Assembly (NCBI GenBank): GCA_013115125.1
Contig: JABANN010000539.1
Coordinates: 1-22,465, forward strand
Length of the DNA stretch: 22,465 nucleotides
Direction: 5' to 3'
Source of the DNA: Perkinsus olseni
Lineage: Eukaryota > Perkinsozoa > Perkinsida
How positions within the stretch are numbered: the stretch's first letter is position 1; the number at the start of each line of letters is the position of its first letter. Of this stretch, positions 1-6,953 are shown in pieces. Both the position numbers and the translations under genes were made by a program. Under the pieces are notes generated by a model. It ran no database searches. It saw only the letters and a program-made list of their open reading frames with translations, and was not told the origin of the DNA.

Positions 1-183
1 AGATTAAGTAGATTTGTTGTTTTGCATGGCTGGGTGTATCATGTTTTGTGATAATTATACTCTTTCCGAAAAAAAAGTTATACTTCACTTCAGTGACAAA
101 GTTGCACTTGGGAATGACATGTCAATGACTTTTCCCATACTACCTCTTGTAATCGAAGCCGATGGTGGAAGTTTGAGCAGCAG

Positions 184-262
184 TGGCGCAGTACGGCTAA
201 GCTGTTTAATGAGGACACTCAAGCATTGCGACGAGGGAGCTTCGAATCCCAGAGGGCCCTGG
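184..262 (+). repeat. Degenerate tRNA-like sequence (A box and B box)
   Basis: A box-like TGGCGCAGTACGG lies at 184-196 and a B box-like GCTTCGAATCC at 239-249, about 55 nt apart as in class II tRNAs. GGGA (235-238) can pair with TCCC (247-250) around the loop, like a T arm. The D arm does not close properly, so this is not a working tRNA gene. It may be a tRNA-derived repeat or a chance match. No gene was supported in 1-347. Confidence 0.35.
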
Positions 263-347
263 GGCACGTTTTTCGCTTTGTTCTAAATGTTTGGACATTG
301 GCAGAAGAAGCTGTGGTAACTTCGCGGTGCTATGCGCTAATAAGGCC

Positions 348-902
348 ATGTGTGTAGTAAACGAGCTGCGTCCTTCGGCGGGTGTTGGGCTTGGGATACG
401 CCCACCTCTGTTAAGCAATCGTAAGAGCGGTATAGGATTGAGGCGTGCGCGGAAGGAAAGCAAGATTTCATAAGAGTGCAAGATTTACCGATCATGCGCC
501 AGCGACGCCGGCGTAACTGTGCGTGACAAGTATCTTCACTCCATGGACCTCAACCGTACTGCCAACGAGCTCCGAGTTAAGCACGAGAAATCTATCGAAG
601 CTGCCCATCGGGAGCACGGGTACAAGTTAGATTTCTCAGCGTACACGCTCGGGCATGACCTGCAGTACTTGGGGCTCAATGGAAAGGTGATATGGGCCGG
701 GCGAAGGGTCGTTGGATATCTTCTGTGCGTGTAAATTGGGGCGATTTGGGGCTTTTGTGGTACCGATGCACACTAGAAGCTCTCTCGATGTTTTAGTGCT
801 CGAAAGGGACTTTCAGGTCGCATTTCGACCCATCGCCGTCCGAAGGGAGAGACCGTTAGAGACCGTGAACGTGCCGTACTTAAAGGGCATGTTACATGTT
901 AA
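348..902 (+). CDS. Small basic protein, three exons, not recognised (weak bL20-like hint)
   Basis: The model is exons 348-420, 475-686 and 777-902 with introns of 54 nt (GTAAGAG donor) and 90 nt. All phases agree and give 136 residues. The middle exon is charged and helical (for example SIEAAHREHGYKLD followed by LQYLGLNGK). The last exon is strongly basic and ends ...KGHVTC. The helix followed by a 'LN-x-K' segment vaguely recalls the mitochondrial ribosomal protein bL20, but I cannot confirm that family. Methionine 348 is the first in frame after an open stretch, so an upstream exon is possible. The stop overlaps the 3' end of the convergent minus-strand gene at 892-1107. Confidence 0.55.
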
Positions 903-1107
903 GACCTTTCTCGGAGGCACCGTCGCGGGTAGAAGACCATTGAGAAAAATAGAGACAAGTTTTCTGAGTAGACATTCTCATCGGAGATTGGTTCGCTGAA
1001 CGAACTTCGTTCCCACCGGTCGGGCGCGAGAACCCTGGAATGCAGCGGGCATCGTGGGGATACACAAGAATCTCTGTGTCATCGACAGATTCAATACGCC
1101 AAGCCAT
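892..1107 (-). CDS. Small hypothetical protein, 71 residues
   Basis: This is a single open frame from ATG at 1107 to a stop at 892-894. The first half reads as typical coding sequence (MAWRIESVDDTEILVYPHD...), with well over a third of codons starting with G. The second half is Ser/Thr/Arg-rich and less convincing, and a splice site near codon 35 (GAA|GTTCGT) could change it. The start codon is only 20 bp from the divergent ATG at 1128. The stop overlaps the last bases of the convergent gene 348-902. A palindrome with a 1-nt spacer, 998-1012, lies inside the frame. No family recognised. Confidence 0.45.
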   Translation of the reverse strand: MAWRIESVDDTEILVYPHDARCIPGFSRPTGGNEVRSANQSPMRMSTQKTCLYFSQWSSTRDGASEKGLNM

Positions 1108-1127
1108 ACGCCAACGATTCCTCTAAC

Positions 1128-1812
1128 ATGCAAGCTGTGATGAATGCACCAGCATACTGGAGTAGGGTCTACTACCGGGGCAACATTAAAGATGTCGATA
1201 AAGAAACGTGATAAGAGGCGGTCGTATTGGGTCTGCCTCAACCTGGAAGTTCAGGCCGGATCCTGGGGCTAGTAAATTGGGAAAATCGCGGAGCGAAGCT
1301 GCTCTGAAGGAAGGTAGTAGGCTAGGGAGATCGGCCGTTTGAAGACTCTCTTCCCTGCAGCTGACGATTCTGGTGGTTACTGCGTTATCAAGGCGAGAAT
1401 GAAGGACTTTGTACAGAGTTACAATAAGCCTGCTCTGGTCTGGGCACCGACGAGCTCGAAGCACACGGGCGAACGCATGTAGTAGAGGGGAAGAGGGGCC
1501 GTGCGAGTTGGGAGCGATTGATTGTTCGTAATCATCAGATCCCAAGTTGACAACGGCAGACTGACCTTTCATAATACACTGAGTCATCTCAAAGTCACCA
1601 CCTTTAACGACAAAGGCTCAGCTCTCGGTGCCCCGGGGTTGATTTCTTCGAGAAGCTGCGTTGATCTCTTCGCGGGTGGTCGCGGGGGAAGGTATTGCCA
1701 GGAAACCCACAGGTGAGAGCCACGTGCTTGCAAATATCTTTACAGACATTTCTCATCTGTTTTTATCATTGTGGGAATGGCCGTCGGGGTGGTGATGGTT
1801 GGGCGAATATAG
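1128..1812 (+). CDS. Five-exon small protein with C-terminal membrane helix
   Basis: Exons are 1128-1207, 1255-1313, 1361-1478, 1539-1691 and 1746-1812. The introns are 47, 47, 60 and 54 nt, all GT-AG, and every junction keeps phase, giving 158 residues. The N-terminal part contains APAYWSRVYYRGNIKDVDK, the middle is polar, and the last exon encodes a hydrophobic helix (HFSSVFIIVGMAVGVVMVG) two residues before the stop. That suggests a tail-anchored protein, perhaps of mitochondria or ER; this is inference. A further upstream exon cannot be excluded, because an open frame from ATG 1039 ends just before 1128. The long minus-strand ORF at 1186-1587 is a shadow of these exons. Confidence 0.6.
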
Positions 1813-1973
1813 AGGTGGGGGTGTCGGGCGTTCAGGTCACGTCCGTCAGAAGTTGCGCATATCTCGAGTCTTTATTACCGGCGAGATCGGGACCTCATAA
1901 AGCCACTTGGCTGTAGTAGATGATACTCTGATGTTGGACTGTAGTGGTTTATGAGAATGGTTTTGAGCAACCA

Positions 1974-2046
1974 GCCCGTCTAGCTCAGTCGGTAGAGCGC
2001 AAGGCTCTTAACCTTGTGGTCGTGGGTTCGAGCCCCACGGTGGGTG
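1974..2046 (+). tRNA. tRNA-Lys (anticodon CTT)
   Basis: A full cloverleaf can be drawn. The acceptor is GCCCGTC/GGTGGGT, the D arm is TAGCTCAGTCGGTAGAGC, the anticodon loop is CTCTTAA with anticodon CTT, and the T arm is GTGGG-TTCGAGC-CCCAC with discriminator G. The A and B boxes are near perfect, and a T run follows within about 15 nt as a Pol III terminator. No intron is present. The acceptor has three wobble pairs including G1-U72, where C72 is the usual eukaryotic base. It stands alone between plus-strand genes. Confidence 0.95.
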
Positions 2047-2253
2047 TTTAATTTACTTTTCTGCTATTTTGCCGCCACCTTGACATGCTTTTGCCCCCTA
2101 CTCCGATGTTCGAGCCCACATAAGTCTTGCGTTGCCAGCATCCCGTGTACATTGACTGCTGAACAGTCACCTTTCCAATTTTAACCGCACGCGGTGGATT
2201 TTGTAGCCCGCAGCGAATAGCCCAACGTAGCCATTATCTTTAATCTTAAACCT

Positions 2254-4189
2254 ATGATCTTCCCAACGCTTCATGCAACGACTCTCCTCATTCTAGCATC
2301 GCTAACATCTGCGTACTACCACGGAGATGACTTGAGGGCTTCGAGCAACCCTGGACGGCTGTCCAAGGTCGTGAAGCATGAGGTCAGCGTTCCGCAGAAC
2401 AGTGCCGTAGCGCCGAGTGAGTCCTTTGCCTTCAGCGGTCGCAATGGCTGATTAAATATGGCAGGTCCGGTGGAGTCGGACGGCCTCGGACCCTTGACGG
2501 TCGGTATGGCGCCAAATTTGGCCAGGGAGTATCCGCAGGGGACATTCCAAACTGAAGGAGAGTCGCCCAAGTTCACAGTCAGCGACATGCTAGGTGAGCA
2601 TCATTCCGCGGCCGCCGAGGGGGAAGGCACGAATCCTGCAGCTCGTCCGAAGCGTATCTTAGTTCATTGGAGTCGGCCGTGATTTTGATCGCATTCAAAT
2701 GGTGCGGACGCGATTCTCTGAAGCTTCGCAGATTGCTCGCGGGATTTTTCCCCGTTCTAGGTGTTACGGTTCCATCAAGCTCGAGCCGTATAATGGCGAC
2801 CCAGTTGGGGGAGGCTCCTGCGAGTCAGTACGGCATGACGCTCGAACAGTGTGCTCAGAAAGTCGAACGGACCGTTGGCGAGTGAGGTCCCGGGCTCGAT
2901 CCTCGGGAGGTACATCCCGTTCGTAACATCTCAGGTTCGACACGTTCAAGGAAGGTGTTGGTAGGCTGCACTCCCGAGTGCTTCAAGTAAGGCCCGAGTC
3001 CTTCCTGGCGCATTGGCCGGCAAGGAGGAATCCGCACGCTCGCTTCCATCGCAAAGGATCGATCGCCCCTCGCGCTCTCCCAACGTCATCTCTCACTAGC
3101 TCGCTGTCCCGTTTCATAATCTCTGGACGCAGCCCTCCCGAGCCACCCGAATGTTGACGTTACTGCTGTTCGTTGTAGTCGGAGGAGGCGCTGAAGAAAG
3201 TTGAGGCCAAAACTGAGAAGTATTCCTCCCGCGAGGCCAACTTCGCTGCTGAGCTCACCAAGCTCTTCTCTCTGGAGCAGGAAGTCAAGACCAGGTAGGA
3301 TGCGCTCACTCACCGGCAGTCAGGCTGCAGCTATGAATCTTCTTGTCTGCCATAACCGCTCTCAACCTCTCCACGGCTTCAGTCGGAGTGCTAGCTCCTT
3401 TCTTCAGGGCCGGGGTGCTCAGCAAGTGGATGGCGGATGAGAAAATTGTGAGGGATCAGCTCTCGAAAGTGTAATATAATTTCGTGGCGCGCGGTAATTG
3501 AGTTGGTTGGTGTCCACAGGTATCGCGATCTAGACGCGAAGTCTCTGTTGCAGTCGGATGAGCTGCTGAGCATGAGTACCGTACTTCGCGCAGCTCTCAG
3601 CAAAATGCAGGCAATTCACGATCACGTCAGCCAAGTCATCACTGCTGGTAGGCGGGAGGCCGTGGATACTGAGAAGTATCTTTCGGCCGTTTCAGTCGGG
3701 GAGGCGGAATCGAGCATGTATCAGTGGGCGTATAACGTCACCAGCAAGGTTAACTATCACACGACGCAGATAGTCACGGTAGGATCTGGGAGGTGCTCTT
3801 TGGGGTATCTTTGGTTGATGCTCAGTTGGCGCAGAATTTGGAGTTCCGAATCACACAGTCTAAGGGGATGGAAACGGAGGCTCGAAGAATGATGGCTCTG
3901 TATCAGAAGCGTAATATCCGTACCGGAAGGTCCCGGGTTCGATCCCTGCTCCATGCATGTGCTATTCCCTCAGTTGCGGATAAGTACGGTTTACAGAACG
4001 ACCTCTTCGCCGTGGCCCGATCGGTGCTGAAGACGGACGGCAATAAACTCCAAAGTACTGCCGTCGCTCGCCTGTCTTCTTCAACTCAATCGATTCACAG
4101 GCACCTCCGTTTCCGATGCCGTCCACGCCCCACCGCCGTTGTCAAGCTCCCCTGCTACCACCACTGCCACAACGGGCATCACAGTGTAG
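2254..4189 (+). CDS. Secreted coiled-coil protein with Pro/Thr-rich tail
   Basis: Methionine 2254 opens a signal peptide (hydrophobic core TLLILASLTSA at residues 10-20). Exons: 2254-2416, 2465-2593, 2761-2881, 2935-2986, 3179-3294, 3408-3470, 3520-3778, 3826-3910, 3974-4054, 4101-4189, giving about 385 residues with all phases consistent. A 12-nt microexon at 2642-2653 (introns 48 and 107 nt) fits the phase equally well. Residues about 110-330 are Glu/Lys/Ala-rich with heptad spacing (EEALKKVEAKTEKYS...), so probably coiled coil. The last exon encodes a Pro/Ser/Thr tail ending TTATTGITV. It is probably a secreted or surface structural protein. Introns 2882-2934 and 3911-3973 carry tRNA T-arm-like sequences. 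The 192-nt intron 2987-3178 could hide a small exon. Confidence 0.75.
2882..2934 (+). repeat. Intron with tRNA T-arm-like hairpin
   Basis: Within this 53-nt intron, CCGGG (2890-2894) pairs with CTCGG (2902-2906) around a CTCGATC loop, an intact T-arm geometry with a B box-like core GGCTCGATCC. The intron lies in the sense direction of the coiled-coil gene. Confidence 0.4.
3911..3973 (+). repeat. Intron with tRNA 3'-half-like sequence
   Basis: This 63-nt intron contains GGAAGGTCCCGGGTTCGATC at 3926-3945, which closely resembles the variable loop and T arm of a tRNA with a B box core GGTTCGATCC at 3936-3945. The remainder of the cloverleaf is missing. Confidence 0.4.
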
Positions 4190-4259
4190 TCGAGGCATGA
4201 ATTAGATGTTATCACTGCCGCCAGAATGATGTTGTGTTCTAGTAGACCTCGGCCACGTT

Positions 4260-5051
4260 ATGAATTCTTGCAGTTTTTTTTCTCACACTATGTCGAAGGG
4301 AAGACGGTTACTATCAAACCTTCGCCACTGCAATAGCATGGTTGTGCTCAACGCGGTGGCCATAGTCTTTTCGGTGGCCGTGCTGGTGATGGGCATCTAT
4401 ATCAGCGTGTCACCCCTGGGCACTCTGATAGAGACTTGGCCGCAATGGTGCACCTGTCTTTACGGTACCGCCCTCCTTCTGACCAGCATCGTCGGCTGCT
4501 CGATTCCATCGCAAACTCGAGGGGTTTGGCATGTCGTCTATTGTGTGGTCAGCGGTCTGTTGCTGGTCGTGAGCGTCGCATTGATTGTCATTTTCTTTCT
4601 GGACCTTTTTCCCTTGCAAAAGAACCCGAGCTCGGTCCTTGAGTATTACAAAATCGACTGGACTGCCGGTGGCTGCTCTGGTGGCACCTGCACGCTAGAC
4701 GGCTGCCCCACACCCTTGCTGTTCGACCCAGTCGTCTGCGATGATTGGGATACCGAGACGGTTTTAGATGGTCTGATTTCCCAACCTTCCGACCAGATGG
4801 TCCTCGCATGCGCCGGCCGTGATCAGTCTGGGGTGATACTCACTTGGTGTCGGTCAGCAGGAAAGATAACCTGGGAGTTGAAGATTTTCGTCGAACTAAC
4901 TTTGTCGTTTATTCTCACCGCTGCATTGCTGCAGATTTTCTGTCTTGTTCTCAATCACATTTATTATGTACAACTTTCCGAAGCGGCTGATGAGCATCTT
5001 TGCGACGAGGGGGACCTCAGGGGATGCCGTCCCCTTGCTGAGACCCTCTGA
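4260..5051 (+). CDS. Tetraspanin-like four-helix membrane protein
   Basis: A single exon of 263 residues. Four hydrophobic helices lie at about residues 25-50, 60-82, 88-115 and 213-238. The first extracellular loop is very short, and the region between helices 3 and 4 (about 116-212) is a large loop with at least six cysteines, the tetraspanin layout. A Gly-Cys followed by a basic turn after helix 2 also fits. The diagnostic Cys-Cys-Gly of the large loop is absent, so it is a divergent member or a look-alike. Tetraspanins organise membrane protein clusters. ATG 4290 (MSKGRRLL) is an alternative start. It is unusual here in having no intron, and lies 70 bp downstream of the secreted coiled-coil gene. 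Confidence 0.7.
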   Translation: MNSCSFFSHTMSKGRRLLSNLRHCNSMVVLNAVAIVFSVAVLVMGIYISVSPLGTLIETWPQWCTCLYGTALLLTSIVGCSIPSQTRGVWHVVYCVVSGLLLVVSVALIVIFFLDLFPLQKNPSSVLEYYKIDWTAGGCSGGTCTLDGCPTPLLFDPVVCDDWDTETVLDGLISQPSDQMVLACAGRDQSGVILTWCRSAGKITWELKIFVELTLSFILTAALLQIFCLVLNHIYYVQLSEAADEHLCDEGDLRGCRPLAETL

Positions 5052-5177
5052 TGTCTCCCTGTTGCTGCTAGGCGACGATTTTGTATGTGTTCCCGTTCCG
5101 GTGATCTCAGTCACTCTCTCAACTCTCGGTCAGCACAACTGGATGCCTGCTGTATAGTTCAGCGCAAAGCACTTGTT

Positions 5178-5491
5178 TTATTTCGCTCTTGTGTTGTAGT
5201 GGTCCTGGAAGGAATGTGTAGGGCAACATGTTGCGCGTAGCGTAAAATAGCGGTGCGCCCGGGAGTTGATCCTTGTGCGTGCAATTGTGTACACAACCGT
5301 TTCGTCGACCGTCTCGGGTGTCGCGTTCATATCGCCAACGAACTCGGTAAATACTCGTGTCTCGCGTAGCTGTGTGTCGCTCTGACACGTTTCTTCGTTT
5401 GAACCCACCCTCTACCACCCGGGAGGGGACCGGATACCGGCACTTCATGGCGCGTCGAGCGTCACTCGGACAGGCGTGAAATAGCTACCAT
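5178..5491 (-). CDS. Small acidic hypothetical protein, two or three exons
   Basis: Exon 1 is 5466-5491 (MVAISRLSE) and the main exon begins at 5409 after a 56-nt intron. About 70% of codons in the first part of the main exon start with a purine, with 38% starting with G, and it reads GSNEETCQSDTQLRETRVF. The frame stays open to a TAA at 5178-5180. A 90-nt in-frame intron (GTGTACACA...TTCCAG, about 5207-5296) may remove the less coding-like stretch, leaving an end ...DHYNTRAK. Another frame (ATG 5448, 109 codons) is also open but has weaker codon composition. No family recognised. It diverges from the gene at 5543, with 51 bp between start codons. Confidence 0.45.
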
Positions 5492-5542
5492 CGTGAGCGA
5501 TTCGGTGGAAATGCTCTACGTGTCGTTTCACGCTGCTCTAGG
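5492..5542. promoter_or_regulatory. 51-bp spacer between divergent start codons
   Basis: The only DNA between the predicted start codons of the minus gene 5178-5491 and the plus gene 5543-5883. If both models hold, it must contain both 5' untranslated leaders and perhaps core promoter. No TATA box is visible. Confidence 0.25.
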
Positions 5543-5883
5543 ATGAGTGCACGGTCCCCGGCCTCGTGTTACGCAGTTAGTTTAACAGCCTCGATCTACA
5601 GCATTAAGCCCTCCAGGGGAGTATGGGAACAGCGCAGCGCACCCGCGAGAGCACCAAACCTGAGACCCGAAAACGCTGAACCTGCGACCCGTACGCTGGG
5701 CCGGACTGCAGGCCGCATCTTGGGACTCCGATGAAAGTGCTCCGAGCGGGTGACGCCAGATCGCGTGGGTTCCCCCCAATGCGCAGCGAGCCGGCCGAAG
5801 CGCGGCTGCGGAATGGGAGAACTCACGAGATCCAGCCCCGGGAGTGGCGGGAAGGGCCGAGAAAGAGGAATAAAATCGCTTAA
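5543..5883 (+). CDS. Small basic protein, three exons
   Basis: Exons 5543-5620, 5712-5749 and 5787-5883 (introns 91 and 37 nt) keep phase and give 70 residues. The N terminus (MSARSPASCYAVSLTASIYS) is Ser/Arg/Ala-rich without acid residues, as in mitochondrial presequences. The middle is acidic (WDSDESAPSG) and the C terminus is strongly charged, ending ...GPRKRNKIA. No family recognised. The 37-nt second intron is shorter than most here, so that junction is less certain. An unspliced reading from the same ATG runs 63 codons. Confidence 0.4.
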
Positions 5884-6042
5884 CTATGAGATACGTGAAC
5901 CGGCCGTAACAGCGCAACGCGCTACGCCGACGGTTACACCGACCCGAGCATCTTGTAACGCGCGCGTGTCCCGCACGCCGTTGTGACACCGATACGGCTG
6001 ACAACTAACCTTGTCTACTTCGTAAACGGCATTTATGACGGT

Positions 6043-6240
6043 TCAGGTATTCCCACCGTCACTCCTGCGTTCCACCTCTCCCAAACTCCCGGGAAGTAAA
6101 GCGGCTTTTATCTTAGGTTGAAGAGCGCATCCCGTGAGTGGCACGCATCCTCCGCAGTCAACGTCAGCTAGCCCGGAGCTGCGGCCGTGGCACTTATCAA
6201 TCTCAAGAGACGCATCCTCTACTCGTTCCCCCTTTGAAGG
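6043..6240 (-). CDS. Orphan coding-like exon, partial gene
   Basis: The minus-strand frame from about 6240 to a TGA at 6043-6045 has nearly half of its codons starting with G, a strong coding signature, and is Gly/Asp/Glu/Cys-rich (VDCGGC, SLGEVERRSDGG). No start codon is in frame. Directly upstream on this strand is a copy of the inverted-repeat element (6251-6372), so the 5' exons must lie beyond it, or the gene is a remnant. Not recognised. Confidence 0.35.
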   Translation of the reverse strand, partial: PSKGERVEDASLEIDKCHGRSSGLADVDCGGCVPLTGCALQPKIKAALLPGSLGEVERRSDGGNT

Positions 6241-6250
6241 GGTAATTCCC

Positions 6251-6372
6251 AAATTTCAAGGAAACATCTTCGGGGATCTGACTGCTCGCACGGGGTTCGG
6301 GAGGGGGCCATTCCCGCCTTCACCCGCAGTCCAGAGTCTTTCCTGACTGTCGCGCATGGCGCCTTAGATTCT
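6251..6372 (-). repeat. Inverted-repeat element, copy A (MITE-like)
   Basis: Ends AAATTTCAAGG (plus 6257 region) and CCTTAGATTCT (6361-6371) are inverted copies. Read on the minus strand, the interior shares CTCTGGACTGCGGGTGAAG and CAGATCCCCGAAGATG with copies B (20352-20442) and C (20641-20895), in the same order. No ORF is shared. A short non-autonomous DNA-transposon-like repeat is the simplest reading; target-site duplications were not evident. Confidence 0.55.
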
Positions 6373-6454
6373 GACCTTTATCCCACTATTACCAGTGGTA
6401 AACTAAAGACAAGTGTGGGGAATAGAGAGGCTGTTGTTGTTATTAAGGAACTAT

Positions 6455-6950
6455 GGGACAATGACTGATGATGATGATACTCGCTAGAGTGGTAATGATG
6501 ATGATATACACCAAAGGACATCGAACAGTATTATTATTATAACCATCACCGTTATCACGATCACGGTATTGCCACAATATCCTGAATAGGAGTACTTCAT
6601 CGGGTGATTACAGGGCCGGTAAAATCCCCATGGTGATGGTCATGGAAAAGGCTGCTGTTCCCTGAGGCAGATCGACGGTGGTAGAATTGAAACGGTTGGG
6701 ATGGTGATGATGACCAACATCATCTCGAAGTACTACAACGCTTCAGAATTAACTCTAGCGAGGTAGTCGTAGTGATCAATGGTTGGTGGTGGTGATGATG
6801 ATAGAGAGTACAGAAAATTGGGAAAAGGGGAGACTACGCTCCGATAATACATCATCATCACTGACAGCAGCAGCCTGGGCAGCAGCAGCAGACTTTCAAC
6901 GTGTACAAATTGGTACTAATGGTTCAACAGCAAAGAGGACGACGACGACA
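6455..6950. repeat. Imperfect triplet-rich (GAT/ATC/GTG) stretch
   Basis: Scattered runs of GAT, ATG, CATCAT, TATTAT and GGTGGT occur throughout, e.g. GATGATGATGATAC at 6467 and GTGGTGGTGATGATGATGAT near 6785. Complementary runs (CATCATCATC near 6850) could fold back. It lies immediately downstream of the stop codon of the CCCH gene and probably includes its 3' untranslated region. No convincing gene in this 500-bp stretch. Confidence 0.5.
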
Positions 6951-6953
6951 CAT

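Noticed and set aside
1186-1587. Minus-strand ORF of 133 codons with an ATG
   Set aside because: It is antisense to plus-strand exons 1255-1313, 1361-1478 and 1539-1691, which join in phase with typical 47-60-nt introns and encode a protein with a clear membrane helix.
5582-6004. Minus-strand ORF of 140 codons
   Set aside because: No ATG start, high CpG, and it opposes spliced plus-strand exons 5712-5749 and 5787-5883 with better composition.
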